Shown: positions 1 through 9,013 of the stretch, piece by piece
Numbering within the stretch: the stretch's first letter is position 1
Layout: the number at the start of each line of letters is the position of its first letter
DNA from: Oscillospiraceae bacterium
Lineage (GTDB): Bacteria > Bacillota > Clostridia > Oscillospirales > Oscillospiraceae
Assembly: GCA_017412765.1 (NCBI GenBank)
Contig: JAFPWN010000004.1
Coordinates: 1 to 64,000, forward strand
Length of the DNA: 64,000 nucleotides
Direction of reading: 5' to 3'
Translations under genes and position numbers: made by a program
Notes under the pieces: model-generated
Told to the model about the DNA's origin: nothing
Seen by the model: only the letters and a program-made list of their open reading frames with translations
Databases searched by the model: none

Positions 1-153
1 GATAAAATGCTTTATTAGATTTCCGAGGCAGAATTGCGCCAGACGAGGCGGCTTTCGCAGAGCATAATGGAAATATATGGTCAAGAAAGCCAACAAAGTA
101 TGGCACAATTCTGACCGGAAAGATTTAAATGATTTTATCGGTGCTTAGTATTA
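1..153. repeat. Palindromic repeat element, cut by the window edge
   Basis: The first 55 bases pair imperfectly with bases 83-139. GATAAAAT at 1-8 matches ATTTTATC at 132-139, and CAGAATTG matches CAATTCTG near 108. The right end is TTAGTATTA (145-153). The same TAATACTAA terminus ends the palindromic element at 60228-60391, so the two probably belong to one family of small non-autonomous elements. No reading frame is carried. The left terminus lies outside the window. Confidence 0.6.
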
Positions 154-158
154 CTTAT

Positions 159-626
159 TCAGTTCAGCACCGCGACGCCGATGTTGAGATACAGCGCAAA
201 GCCGCACCACAAGAGATACGGTATCATCAGCTTCGAGGCGAGGTTATCGTGCTTCATAAACTCAGCCATCGTCCAGATTATCATTATCACAAGCGCCACG
301 AGGCAGGCGACAGCCGCCCAATAAGCGTCGATCACGAAGAATATGACCGGCCAGAGGTAATTGAGCGCGAGCTGGAACGAAAAGATCGTCAGCACCGAGC
401 TTTGCTCGCGGCTTGAAGAGCACCTGATGAGCGCGCGCCACAGCGCGTAGCCCATAAGGGCGTAGAGAACAGTCCACACCACCGGAAACAGCCAGCCCGG
501 GGGACTGAGCGGCGGCTTTACAAAATCGTCGTAATTTCCCATCGTGCCGGTCAGCCATCCGATGAGCGCGCCGCCGAGCACCGGCAGACCTATGCACAGT
601 ATGAGCTTTTTAGTGTTATCCTTCAT
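159..626 (-). CDS. tspO: TspO/MBR family protein
   Basis: A 155-residue membrane protein with five hydrophobic segments. It has the family hallmarks PPLSPPGWLFPVVWTVLY (about residues 38-55) and the aromatic-rich LNYLWPVIFF segment. TspO proteins bind tetrapyrroles, sterols and similar ligands, but the role in anaerobic Firmicutes is not settled. The start is fixed by GGAGG six bases upstream. It lies 40 bp downstream of a PHP phosphatase on the same strand with no terminator between, so the two are probably co-transcribed. The stop codon lies 6 bp from the palindromic repeat. Confidence 0.93.
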   Translation of the reverse strand: MKDNTKKLILCIGLPVLGGALIGWLTGTMGNYDDFVKPPLSPPGWLFPVVWTVLYALMGYALWRALIRCSSSREQSSVLTIFSFQLALNYLWPVIFFVIDAYWAAVACLVALVIMIIWTMAEFMKHDNLASKLMIPYLLWCGFALYLNIGVAVLN

Positions 627-666
627 ATCGCGCCTCCTGCTCTGAGTATATGCAGGGGGCGCTGTT

Positions 667-1419
667 TTATACGTCTATCTTTTCGAGTACTGAAAGCCCG
701 AGGCGCTCTATCATCGCGTTTGCCTTCTCGAGCGCGGGTCTGTACCCGATCTGCGCGGGGTCGTGCGCGTCAACGCCGAGGATTATATCGTTTCCGACCT
801 TTTTCGCTTTGCGCCAGAAGCGCTCGTTCGGGTAGTGGCGATCCTCGTAAATGCCGAGAAGATTTATTTCGAGCGGGATACCGAGCCTTTTCGCGCATCT
901 GCATATCTCCTCCGCCTCCGCCTCGAACTCCGCGCCGGAATAGTTTATGAGGTCAGGGTGCGCGACGTAGAGAAACTCTCCGGACTCCATCGCCTCGACA
1001 ACGAGCCGCCTGTACTCGCGCAGGATATTAACGTCGTCCGTCGGTCTGCCGGAATACGGACCCTCGAACTCCGTGGTTGTGAAGTGCTGACCGAGGAGGA
1101 AATATTCTATGGGGTACTGCTCTTTTATCTTTACTATCTCCTCGAAATAGCGCGGGAAGTACTCGACCTCAAGGCCGACGTGAATGTCGATATCGCCGCG
1201 GTACTCGCGCTTTAAGTCGAGAACCGTTCTGCAGTAGCCGTCAAGCTCGTCCATCGTCATGCGTATGCGCGACTTCAGACCCTCGGGATAGGGAAACGGC
1301 GTGTGATCGGAAAAGCCCCATATCTTATAGCCCGCCTCTATCGCGCGCTCGACGTACTCGCGCTCTGTGCCGACGGCGTGGTGACAGCGATAGGTGTGTG
1401 AATGGTAGTTAGAAATCAT
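667..1419 (-). CDS. hisJ: Histidinol-phosphatase, PHP family
   Basis: A 250-residue PHP-domain phosphatase expected to hydrolyse L-histidinol phosphate. The metal-binding HSHT motif is at residues 6-9, followed by GFSDHTP, HVGLEVEY, GQHF and GVDAHDP. The ATG at 1419 is preferred because AGGAG sits seven bases upstream; the in-frame ATG at 1425 almost touches that site. It is divergent from the histidine operon, which ends in a second, dissimilar PHP phosphatase, so the histidinol-phosphate step has two candidate enzymes. This copy looks closest to the HisK/HisJ type. Substrate is inferred from family and position. Confidence 0.85.
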   Translation of the reverse strand: MISNYHSHTYRCHHAVGTEREYVERAIEAGYKIWGFSDHTPFPYPEGLKSRIRMTMDELDGYCRTVLDLKREYRGDIDIHVGLEVEYFPRYFEEIVKIKEQYPIEYFLLGQHFTTTEFEGPYSGRPTDDVNILREYRRLVVEAMESGEFLYVAHPDLINYSGAEFEAEAEEICRCAKRLGIPLEINLLGIYEDRHYPNERFWRKAKKVGNDIILGVDAHDPAQIGYRPALEKANAMIERLGLSVLEKIDV

Positions 1420-1442
1420 CTTCATTCTCCTTTGTTTATCAC

Positions 1443-1472
1443 ATTTTACCACTTTCGCCCCGCTTTTGGCAA
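1443..1472 (-). promoter_or_regulatory. Sigma-A promoter for the PHP phosphatase and tspO
   Basis: On the minus strand TTGCCA (1467-1472), an 18-bp spacer and TAAAAT (1443-1448) lie about 25 bp upstream of the start codon. Confidence 0.5.
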
Positions 1473-1492
1473 TACTTATGTTACATTGACGG

Positions 1493-1521
1493 TTGACATC
1501 AGTGCTTTAGCGTGATAACAT
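1493..1521 (+). promoter_or_regulatory. Sigma-A promoter of the histidine operon
   Basis: A perfect TTGACA (1493-1498), a 17-bp spacer and TAACAT (1516-1521). Repeated AGCA/TGCT words around the expected transcription start (TGCTTTAGC at 1503-1511, TAGCACATTAGCA at 1524-1536) could be a YerC operator. That is an inference from position only. Confidence 0.6.
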
Positions 1522-1550
1522 AATAGCACATTAGCAGTACGGAGGGAACT

Positions 1551-1835
1551 ATGTCGGTTTTTGAGGATGAGAACGTAAGCCTGCTTATCCGCGCCGTAAC
1601 GCGCATCGGCTCAGAGGAGGAGGCGCGCGATTTTTTGGAGGATATACTCACGAACAAGGAGATCATTTCGATCTCACAGCGCCTCACGGTGGCGAAAATG
1701 CTGCTTGCGGGCGAAAAATACGCGGATATTGAAAAAGCGACCGGCGCTTCGAGCGCGACCGTCGTGCGCGTGAACCAGTGCATACGCTACGGCGCGGGCG
1801 GTTACAGGTCTGTCATTGAAAAGCTGGGTGACTGA
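1551..1835 (+). CDS. yerC: YerC/YecD-type TrpR-related DNA-binding protein
   Basis: A 94-residue all-helical protein of the TrpR-like YerC family. It has the conserved EEARDFLEDILTNKEI region, then a helix-turn-helix (SQRLTVAKMLLAG, YADIEKATGASSATVVRVNQ). The start has GGAGG eight bases upstream. It is the first gene of the histidine operon and ends one base before the likely hisZG start. That position suggests an amino-acid-responsive repressor of the operon it heads, although the effector cannot be read from the sequence. Confidence 0.9.
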   Translation: MSVFEDENVSLLIRAVTRIGSEEEARDFLEDILTNKEIISISQRLTVAKMLLAGEKYADIEKATGASSATVVRVNQCIRYGAGGYRSVIEKLGD

Positions 1836-1836
1836 T

Positions 1837-3366
1837 ATGGAGATGAGCTACCTTTCAGGGGCTGAGCGCATAAGCCTCGCTCTGCGCTCGCTCTACGCGG
1901 CTTTCGGCTACGAAAAGTATAAAATGAGCCGCTTCGAGCCTTACGATTTTTACGCAGAAAACCGGAGCTTCGTCGCCGGGGACAATATCCTCACCTTCAC
2001 GGATACGAACGGCCGCCTGATGGCGATGAAGCCGGACGTCACGATGTCGATAGTCAAAAACTACCGCGGCGGCGAGGTCAGGGCGGTCTATAACGAGTCC
2101 GTCTACCGCGACGAGGGCGACCTCGGGGAATTCCGCGAGATAATGCAGATCGGCGTCGAGCGCATCGGAACCATCGACTTTGCCGCCGAGGAGGAAGTCC
2201 TGCGGCTTGCCAAGCTCTCTCTTGCTGAGCTGGGAGAGGGGTACATTCTCGATATAGGCTCGGCGTCGCTCGTTCTCGGGCTGATGGAGGAGACGGACGC
2301 GCCGGAGAGCGCGAAAAAAGCTCTGCTTGCGGCGGTAAACGGCAAAAACGCGGGACTGTGCGGCGCTCTGTGCGAAAAATACGCACTCCCGGACAGCGTC
2401 GGCGCGGCGTGGAAAACGCTCTGCGAGGTCTACGGCGGGGCGGGGGACGTGATACCGGCGCTCGCTTCGATCGCGCTGAACGATAAAATGGAGAGCGCCG
2501 CTGCGGAGCTTTCCGAGATCGCCGGCTCGCTCGGCGGGGTGAACGTGGACTTTTCGATCGTGACCGACCTAAGATACTACAACGGCGTTGTTTTCAAGGG
2601 CTATCTCAGAGGCTCGCACGCGCCGGTGCTGTCCGGCGGTAGATACGATAATCTCGTCCATTCGCTCGGCAAGAGCGCGGGAGCGATAGGCTTTGCGGTG
2701 TACCTCGATTCTCTCGGCGTTGAGAGCGGCGAGAGCGGCGCGATACGCGTCGCGCTCCCGAAGGGCAGGCTCGGTGAAAGGGTCTACGAGCTTTTTGAAT
2801 CGAGCGGCTTCGGCTGCCCCGAGATGCGCGAAAAGTCGCGCAGGCTCATATTTGAAAACGAGAGCGCCGGCGTGAGCTTCTTCTGGGCAAAGCCCTCGGA
2901 CGTGCCGATATACGTAGAGCGCGGCGCCGCCGATATCGGCGTTGCCGGCAGCGATATTTTAGAGGAGTACCGCCCGGACGTCTACGAGCTTCTTGACCTC
3001 GGTCTAGGAAAGTGCCGTATGTGCGTCGCGGCGCCGGAGAGCTTTAAGGACGATACCTCGCGCCCCCTGCGCGTTGCGACGAAATTTCCGAATATCGCGC
3101 GGCGCTACTATTCAGACCTCAGCCGCGAGATAGATATCATCCACCTCACAGGCTCCATCGAGCTTGCGCCGATAGTCGGACTCAGCGACGTCATCGTTGA
3201 CATAGTCGAGACCGGCGGCACGCTGCGCGAAAACGGACTGAAGCCGTTTGAAACGATAACAGATATTTCAGCTCGGCTCATAGCGAACAGAGCAAGCTAT
3301 AAATTCAGAACAAGCGCCGTACTGAAGCTCAAAAAAGCAGTAGAAACGGCGCTTTCGGAGGGTTAA
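1837..3366 (+). CDS. hisZG: Fused ATP phosphoribosyltransferase regulatory and catalytic subunits (HisZ-HisG)
   Basis: One uninterrupted 509-codon frame. Residues 1 to about 295 are HisZ, a histidyl-tRNA-synthetase-like regulatory subunit (LTFTDTNGRLMAMKPDVT, VYNESVYRDEG, then the motif-3-like GGRYDNLV and GAIGFAVYLDSL). After a linker of about ten residues, residues 302-509 are a complete short-form HisG: PKGRLGE, KPSDVPIYVERGAADIGVAG, TKFPNIARRYY and ELAPIVGLSDVIVDIVETGG. The enzyme joins ATP and PRPP, the first committed and feedback-controlled step of histidine synthesis. Short HisG normally needs separate HisZ, so the fusion fixes their ratio at one to one. ATG 1837 was chosen over TTG 1816; ribosome sites for both are weak. 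Confidence 0.92.
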   Translation: MEMSYLSGAERISLALRSLYAAFGYEKYKMSRFEPYDFYAENRSFVAGDNILTFTDTNGRLMAMKPDVTMSIVKNYRGGEVRAVYNESVYRDEGDLGEFREIMQIGVERIGTIDFAAEEEVLRLAKLSLAELGEGYILDIGSASLVLGLMEETDAPESAKKALLAAVNGKNAGLCGALCEKYALPDSVGAAWKTLCEVYGGAGDVIPALASIALNDKMESAAAELSEIAGSLGGVNVDFSIVTDLRYYNGVVFKGYLRGSHAPVLSGGRYDNLVHSLGKSAGAIGFAVYLDSLGVESGESGAIRVALPKGRLGERVYELFESSGFGCPEMREKSRRLIFENESAGVSFFWAKPSDVPIYVERGAADIGVAGSDILEEYRPDVYELLDLGLGKCRMCVAAPESFKDDTSRPLRVATKFPNIARRYYSDLSREIDIIHLTGSIELAPIVGLSDVIVDIVETGGTLRENGLKPFETITDISARLIANRASYKFRTSAVLKLKKAVETALSEG

Positions 3367-3368
3367 GC

Positions 3369-4643
3369 ATGATAAAGATCATGAAATACGGCGAGATACC
3401 GAACGCCGAGATATTCGACAGGGGCGAGGTCAGAACGAACGTCGAAAACGCGGTCGCGGAGATAATCGCGGACGTGCGAGAGCGCGGAGACGCGGCGCTT
3501 ATCTACTACGCCGAGCGCTTTGACGGCGGCGCGCCCGAGGCGCTGGAGGTCACGAAGGAGGAGATCGAGGCAGGGTATAACGCTGTCGATCCGAAGCTTA
3601 TCGCTGTTATGGAGGAGGCGGCGGAGAATATCCGCGCCTTCCACTCAAAGCAGGTGCGCTCGAGCTTCATAATCACGGAGGAGAACGGCAGAGTCCTCGG
3701 TCAGCGGGTAGTGCCGATAGAGAAGGTCGGACTGTACGTTCCGGGCGGCACCGCCGCGTATCCCTCGACCGTGCTGATGGACGCGATACCGGCGAAGATC
3801 GCCGGAGCGGGCGAGATAGTCATAGTCACGCCGGCGAAGGGAGGCAAAGTTCCGCCCGTTATCCTCGCCGCCGCGAAGATCGCAGGAGTTGATCGCATTT
3901 TCCGCACCGGCGGCGCGCAGGCGATAGCCGCGCTCGCCTACGGCACGGAGAGCGTTCCGAGAGTGGATAAGATCGTCGGCCCCGGCAACGCCTACGTCGC
4001 TGAGGCGAAAAAGCAGGTTTTCGGGCAGGTGAACATAGATATGATCGCCGGCCCGAGCGAGATCCTCGTGGTCGCGGACGGCAATTCGGACCCCGCGCAC
4101 CTCGCCGCCGATCTTCTGAGCCAGGCGGAGCACGACAGAATGGCGAGCGCGGTGCTCGTCACGGACAGCATCGAAGCTGCTGAGAAAACCGCAGAGGAGA
4201 TAGAAAAGCAGCTCAGTACCCTCCCGCGCGGGGATATTGCGCGCGAGAGCATAGATAAGCGCGGCAAGATCATAGTCTGCGGCGATATTCTCACCGCAGT
4301 CGAAGTCGCAAACGAGATCGCGCCGGAGCACCTTGAGCTTTGCGTGGACGATCCGTTCGCCCTGCTCGGCAGGGTAAAGAACGCCGGCAGCGTGTTTATG
4401 GGCAGAAACTGCCCCGAGGCGACGGGCGATTACTTCGCCGGCCCCAACCACACGCTTCCGACCGGCGGCACGGCGAGATTTTCAAGTCCGCTTTCCGTCG
4501 ATGATTTCGTAAAGAAGATACAGTATTCCTACTACACGCGCTCCGCCCTTTCCGAGGTTTATGAAAAGATCGCGGAGTTTGCGCGCGCCGAGGGGCTTGA
4601 GGCGCACGCGCGGAGCGTTGAGAGCCGCTTTGAGGGGGAGTAG
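3369..4643 (+). CDS. hisD: Histidinol dehydrogenase
   Basis: A 424-residue HisD that oxidises L-histidinol to L-histidine in two NAD-dependent steps, the end of the pathway. Visible motifs are PGGTAAYPSTVLM, the NAD-binding GPGNAYVAEAK, the zinc-ligand region LLSQAEHDRM, the catalytic APEHLEL (Glu-His pair) and GPNHTLPTGG. Length is normal. It starts two bases after the hisZG stop, so translation is probably coupled. Confidence 0.97.
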   Translation: MIKIMKYGEIPNAEIFDRGEVRTNVENAVAEIIADVRERGDAALIYYAERFDGGAPEALEVTKEEIEAGYNAVDPKLIAVMEEAAENIRAFHSKQVRSSFIITEENGRVLGQRVVPIEKVGLYVPGGTAAYPSTVLMDAIPAKIAGAGEIVIVTPAKGGKVPPVILAAAKIAGVDRIFRTGGAQAIAALAYGTESVPRVDKIVGPGNAYVAEAKKQVFGQVNIDMIAGPSEILVVADGNSDPAHLAADLLSQAEHDRMASAVLVTDSIEAAEKTAEEIEKQLSTLPRGDIARESIDKRGKIIVCGDILTAVEVANEIAPEHLELCVDDPFALLGRVKNAGSVFMGRNCPEATGDYFAGPNHTLPTGGTARFSSPLSVDDFVKKIQYSYYTRSALSEVYEKIAEFARAEGLEAHARSVESRFEGE

Positions 4644-4645
4644 AG

Positions 4646-5704
4646 ATGTCGGAATTCTTTTCTTCGCGCCTCTCCTCGCTCACTCCGTACACCCCGGGCG
4701 AGCAGCCGCGCGGGCGAAAATATATAAAGCTTAACACAAACGAGTCGCCGTTTCCCCCGTCTGAGGCGGTCATCGAGGCGATAGCTGACGAGGCAAAAAG
4801 CCTCAATCTCTACTCAGATCCCTCTCTCACTGAGCTGCGAGCCGCTCTTGCCGCGACCTATGGCGTTGCGCCGGAGAACGTAATCGCCTCGAACGGCTCG
4901 GACGAGGCGCTGAACTTCATCACGATGGCGTACGCCGACAAGGGCTTCGCCTTTCCCGATATAACCTACGGGTTTTACCCCGTTTTCTGCACGCTGAACC
5001 GCGTAAACTACCGCGAAATACCGCTTAAAGACGATTTTTCCGTAGACGTTGAGGCGTTTATGAGCGCGCCGGAGAACGTCATGATCGCAAATCCGAACGC
5101 TCCGACCGGCATTGCGCTGCCCCTTTCCGACGTTGAGCGGATCGTCAGCGCGGATCCGGGCAGGATCGTCGTCATCGACGAGGCCTACGTCGATTTCGGC
5201 GGCGAGAGCGCGGTGAAGCTCATCGGAAAATACCGGAATCTAATCGTCGTCGGCACGTTCTCGAAGTCGCGCTCCCTCGCCGGAGGCAGACTCGGCTTTG
5301 CGCTCGCCGCGCCGGAGCTTATAGCCGACCTCGACGCGATCAGATTTTCCACAAATCCCTATAACGTGAACCGCCTCACGCTGAGAGCCGGCGCCGCCGC
5401 CCTCAAAGACGCGGAGTATTATAAGAATAACGCGCTTACGATAATCGCTAACCGCGAGTACACGGCGGAACGGCTCAGGGAAATGGGCTTTGAGGCGCTG
5501 CCCTCGAAGGCAAATTTCCTGTTTATCCGCTCGGATAAGATCGAGGGCGCGGAGCTTTACGCGCGGCTCAGGGATCGCGGCGTGCTCGTGCGGCACTTCA
5601 CAAAGCCGAGGATTTCCTACTACAACCGCGTGACCATCGGCTCAAGGGCGGAGATGGACGCATTTCTTTCCGAAACGGAGGAGATTTTGAATGAGATACG
5701 CTGA
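4646..5704 (+). CDS. hisC: Histidinol-phosphate aminotransferase
   Basis: A 352-residue fold-type I PLP enzyme that transaminates imidazole-acetol phosphate to histidinol phosphate. The N-terminal substrate region is KLNTNESPFPPS. NPNAPTG and VIDEAYVDF bind the cofactor, and the PLP lysine is in GTFSKSRSLAGGRLGF. GGGGAG precedes the ATG. It starts two bases after hisD and its 3' end overlaps hisB by 14 bp. Confidence 0.96.
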   Translation: MSEFFSSRLSSLTPYTPGEQPRGRKYIKLNTNESPFPPSEAVIEAIADEAKSLNLYSDPSLTELRAALAATYGVAPENVIASNGSDEALNFITMAYADKGFAFPDITYGFYPVFCTLNRVNYREIPLKDDFSVDVEAFMSAPENVMIANPNAPTGIALPLSDVERIVSADPGRIVVIDEAYVDFGGESAVKLIGKYRNLIVVGTFSKSRSLAGGRLGFALAAPELIADLDAIRFSTNPYNVNRLTLRAGAAALKDAEYYKNNALTIIANREYTAERLREMGFEALPSKANFLFIRSDKIEGAELYARLRDRGVLVRHFTKPRISYYNRVTIGSRAEMDAFLSETEEILNEIR

Positions 5705-6278
5705 AATAAACCGCAGGACCGCCGAGACCGACATCGCGCTCACGCTGAACCTCGACGGCGCCGGAAGATCGGAGATCGACACCGGCTGCGGCTTTCTCGA
5801 CCACATGCTGACGCTCTTTGCGCGTCACGGCAGGTTTGACCTCACGGTAAAATGCGTGGGCGACACCTTCGTTGACTACCACCACACTGTCGAGGACGTC
5901 GGCATCGCGCTCGGCGCGGCGTTTTTTTCCGCGCTCGGCGACAAGGCGGGGATAAACCGCTACGGCAGTCTGATGCTGCCGATGGACGAGGCTCTCGTCG
6001 CCGTCGCGGTCGATATTTCGGGCCGCGCGATGCTCGTCTGCGCCCTCGACCTGCCGACGCAGAAGTGCGGCGACTTCGATACCGAGCTTGGCGAGGAGTT
6101 TTTCTGGGGCTTTGTCCGCAACGCGAATATTACGCTGCACGTCCGCAAGATGGCCGGCGCGAACTCTCACCACATCCTGGAGGCGGCGTTCAAGGGCTTC
6201 GGCAGGGCGATGCGCGAGGCGGTCAGGGTCGATGCTGAACTGATGGGCGAGATACCCAGCACGAAGGGCGCGCTATGA
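5691..6278 (+). CDS. hisB: Imidazoleglycerol-phosphate dehydratase
   Basis: A 195-residue monofunctional HisB that dehydrates imidazole-glycerol phosphate. The two metal-binding half-repeats are visible: GCGFLDHMLTLFARHG with DYHHTVEDVGIALG, then NSHHILEAAFKGFGRA. It lacks the phosphatase domain of the enterobacterial bifunctional HisB, which fits the separate PHP phosphatases nearby. It overlaps hisC by 14 bp and hisH by 4 bp. Confidence 0.97.
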   Translation: MRYAEINRRTAETDIALTLNLDGAGRSEIDTGCGFLDHMLTLFARHGRFDLTVKCVGDTFVDYHHTVEDVGIALGAAFFSALGDKAGINRYGSLMLPMDEALVAVAVDISGRAMLVCALDLPTQKCGDFDTELGEEFFWGFVRNANITLHVRKMAGANSHHILEAAFKGFGRAMREAVRVDAELMGEIPSTKGAL

Positions 6279-6889
6279 TAGCTATAATCGACTACGGAGT
6301 GGGAAATCTATTTTCCCTCAGAAGCTCCTTTGCCGCGATCGGGGAGAGCGCCGTCGTGACAAGCGACGAGCGCGTTATCGCCTCTGCGGAGAGGCTTATT
6401 CTCCCGGGCGTGGGCGCGTTCGGGGACGCGGCGGAGCTGCTGCACAGTACGGGTCTTGACGAGGTCGTAAAAAGTGAGTGCGAAAAGGGCAAGCCGCTCA
6501 TGGGTATCTGCCTCGGTATGCAGCTCCTATTCACCGAGGGACTTGAATACGGCTCGCACAGGGGTCTTGACCTCATTGGCGGCGTTGTCCGACCAATCGC
6601 GGAGCGCATCGAACCGGGGCTGAAGATACCGCACATCGGCTGGAACGCGCTTGAGATAAAACGTCCCGACCCGATACTCAAATACGTCGCCGGGGGCGAC
6701 TGCGTGTACTTCGTACACTCGTTTTTCGCCGACACCGAGCCGGAGTTTATTTCTTCGACCGCCGAATACGGCGGCACTCTCACGGCGTCCGTGCGCCGCG
6801 ATAATATCTGGGGCTGTCAGTTTCACCCGGAGAAGAGCGGCAGGGTGGGCCTAAACATTCTCAAAGCGTTTTCGGAGGTGCAGGCATGA
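6275..6889 (+). CDS. hisH: Imidazole glycerol phosphate synthase, glutaminase subunit
   Basis: A 204-residue class I glutamine amidotransferase that supplies ammonia to HisF. The nucleophile cysteine is in GICLGMQLLF (about residue 79), the catalytic histidine and glutamate in CQFHPEKSG. The N-terminal DYGVGNLFSL is typical. It overlaps both hisB and hisA by 4 bp (ATGA junctions). Confidence 0.97.
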   Translation: MIAIIDYGVGNLFSLRSSFAAIGESAVVTSDERVIASAERLILPGVGAFGDAAELLHSTGLDEVVKSECEKGKPLMGICLGMQLLFTEGLEYGSHRGLDLIGGVVRPIAERIEPGLKIPHIGWNALEIKRPDPILKYVAGGDCVYFVHSFFADTEPEFISSTAEYGGTLTASVRRDNIWGCQFHPEKSGRVGLNILKAFSEVQA

Positions 6890-7599
6890 TTATTCTACCC
6901 GCGATAGACCTTATCGGCGGCAAGTGTGTGCGCCTTTATAAGGGCGACTACGCGAATATGACCGTCTACTCCGACGATCCCGCGGCTATGGCTGCGTCCT
7001 TTGAGGAAAGGGGCGCGAAGTGGCTCCACTGCGTCGATCTCGAGGGCGCGCGCGACGGCGGAACGCCGAACTTCGACAGTGTGAAGGCGGCGATAGATGC
7101 GACTAGGCTGAAGGTCGAGATAGGCGGCGGCGTACGCGATATGAGAGTTGTCGAGCGCTATCTCAACGCCGGCGCCGAGCGCGTTATACTCGGCACGGCG
7201 GCGGTCTCGGACAAGGCTTTTCTCCGTGAAGCCGTGCGCGAGTTCGGAGACAGGATAGCCGTCGGCGCCGATCTGCGCGGCGGTTACGTCGCAATCAAGG
7301 GATGGATGGAGACCACCGTCACAAGCGGCGATTCGCTCGCCGCCGAGCTTATGGAGATCGGCGTAAGGACTCTTATCTGCACCGACATCTCGCGCGACGG
7401 CGCGATGCGCGGCACGAACCGCGCTCTCTACGGCGCCTTGAGCGCAAAGTACGATATGGATATAATCGCCTCCGGCGGCGTCAGCACTCTCGATGACGTG
7501 CTCGCCGTGAAGCAGGCGGGCGCGGCGGGCGCGATAATCGGCAAGGCGATCTACACCGGCGATATCGACCTGTCCGAAGCGATCGAGGTGTCCAAATGA
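6886..7599 (+). CDS. hisA: ProFAR isomerase
   Basis: A 237-residue (beta-alpha)8 barrel that isomerises ProFAR to PRFAR. It begins IILPAIDLIGGKCVRLYKGD with the catalytic Asp at position 8. The second half-barrel has CTDISRDGAMRGTN and the phosphate-binding IIASGGVST and GAIIGKAIYTG. The TSGDSL region before the second Asp is typical of HisA rather than the dual PriA enzyme. It overlaps hisF by 4 bp. Confidence 0.96.
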   Translation: MIILPAIDLIGGKCVRLYKGDYANMTVYSDDPAAMAASFEERGAKWLHCVDLEGARDGGTPNFDSVKAAIDATRLKVEIGGGVRDMRVVERYLNAGAERVILGTAAVSDKAFLREAVREFGDRIAVGADLRGGYVAIKGWMETTVTSGDSLAAELMEIGVRTLICTDISRDGAMRGTNRALYGALSAKYDMDIIASGGVSTLDDVLAVKQAGAAGAIIGKAIYTGDIDLSEAIEVSK

Positions 7600-8354
7600 T
7601 AACAAAACGTATAATCCCGTGCCTTGACGTGCGTGATGGAAGAGTCGTCAAGGGCGTGAATTTCAAGTCGCTCAGCGACGTGAGCGACCCCGTGGCGCTT
7701 GCGGAATACTACACTGAGTCCGGAGCTGACGAGCTCGTTTTCTATGACATTACGGCGTCATACGAGAACCGCGCGCTTTTTACGGACATACTCGCAAGAA
7801 CCGCCGAGCGCGTTTTCATACCGCTCACGGTCGGCGGAGGGATAAACTCCGTCGAGGACTTCGACCGCGTTCTCAAATGCGGCGCTGACAAGGTGAGCGT
7901 GAACTCCGGCGCGATAAGAAACCCCTGCCTCATACGCGAGGCGTCGAAGAAATACGGCGACCAGTGCGTCGTGCTGAGCGCGGATATAAAGCGCGTCGGG
8001 GGCGAGTTTCGCGTTTTCTCAAAGGGCGGGCGCGAGGATACCGGGCTTGAGGCGATAGCGTGGATCAAGCGCGGAGTTTCTCTCGGCGCGGGCGAGGTCG
8101 TAGTCAATTCCATCGACACGGACGGCGTGAAGGGCGGCTTCGACACAGAGCTTCTCCGGCTCGTCTGCGACGCTGTCAGCGTGCCGGTCATCGCCTCCGG
8201 CGGCGCCGGATGCGCTGAGGATTTCGTGAAGCTGTGGCGCGAGGTGCCGGACGTTGACGCGGGACTTGCCGCCTCAGTTTTCCACTTCGGAGAGGTAAAA
8301 ATTCCCGAGCTTAAGAACCTTCTTGCCGAAAACGGCATGTCAGTGAGGAGATAA
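7596..8354 (+). CDS. hisF: Imidazole glycerol phosphate synthase, cyclase subunit
   Basis: A 252-residue barrel that, with HisH, converts PRFAR to imidazole-glycerol phosphate and AICAR. Conserved segments are [39 protein letters not shown] and [15 protein letters not shown], with the phosphate site VIASGGAG. The two catalytic Asp residues (CLDV, SIDTDG) are present. The ATG overlaps the hisA stop. Confidence 0.97.
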   Translation: MITKRIIPCLDVRDGRVVKGVNFKSLSDVSDPVALAEYYTESGADELVFYDITASYENRALFTDILARTAERVFIPLTVGGGINSVEDFDRVLKCGADKVSVNSGAIRNPCLIREASKKYGDQCVVLSADIKRVGGEFRVFSKGGREDTGLEAIAWIKRGVSLGAGEVVVNSIDTDGVKGGFDTELLRLVCDAVSVPVIASGGAGCAEDFVKLWREVPDVDAGLAASVFHFGEVKIPELKNLLAENGMSVRR

Positions 8355-8356
8355 CC

Positions 8357-9013
8357 ATGATAGATATAAACGAACTTAAATTCGATGAAAAGGGCCTGAT
8401 TCCGGCGATCGTAGTCGATTGCGATACAAAAGAGGTGCTTACTCTCGCGTATATGAACCGCGAGAGCTTAAAGATAACTCTCGAAAAGGGCCTTACCTGC
8501 TTCTGGAGCCGCTCGCGCGGCGAGCTCTGGCTCAAGGGCGCGACGAGCGGAAACTATCAGCACGTTGTTTCCGTCACCGCCGACTGCGACAAGGACGCGC
8601 TGAAAGTGCTCGTACGCAAGGACGGCCCCGCGTGCCACACCGGCGCGGACTCCTGCTTCTTTAACGAGGTCTATAAGTCCGAAACCGAGCAGGCGTTTTC
8701 AATCGGCAGCCTTATGGAGCTTATCGAGGGCAGAAAGACCGAGATGAAGGAGGGCAGCTACACAAGCTACCTTTTCGGGAAGGGCATCGACAAGATACTC
8801 AAAAAGGTGGGCGAGGAGTCCACCGAGGTCATAATCGCCGCAAAGGCGGGCGACCGCGCCGAGACGATCTACGAGGTCGCTGACCTGACGTATCACGTCA
8901 TGGTGATGATGATAGAGATGGGCATCAGCCTCGACGATATAATGGCGGAGCTGCGGAGCCGCCACGTGATAGACCGCAAGGTAAAGCAGGAGAAGATGAC
9001 CGGTGATAAGTAA
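8357..9013 (+). CDS. hisI: Phosphoribosyl-AMP cyclohydrolase / phosphoribosyl-ATP pyrophosphatase
   Basis: A 218-residue HisIE fusion catalysing steps two and three of the pathway. Residues 1 to about 112 are the cyclohydrolase ([40 protein letters not shown] with the metal-binding cysteines). Residues 115-215 are the MazG-like pyrophosphatase ([37 protein letters not shown]). Start is set by AGGAG nine bases upstream. The 3' end overlaps the next gene by 11 bp. Confidence 0.97.
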   Translation: MIDINELKFDEKGLIPAIVVDCDTKEVLTLAYMNRESLKITLEKGLTCFWSRSRGELWLKGATSGNYQHVVSVTADCDKDALKVLVRKDGPACHTGADSCFFNEVYKSETEQAFSIGSLMELIEGRKTEMKEGSYTSYLFGKGIDKILKKVGEESTEVIIAAKAGDRAETIYEVADLTYHVMVMMIEMGISLDDIMAELRSRHVIDRKVKQEKMTGDK

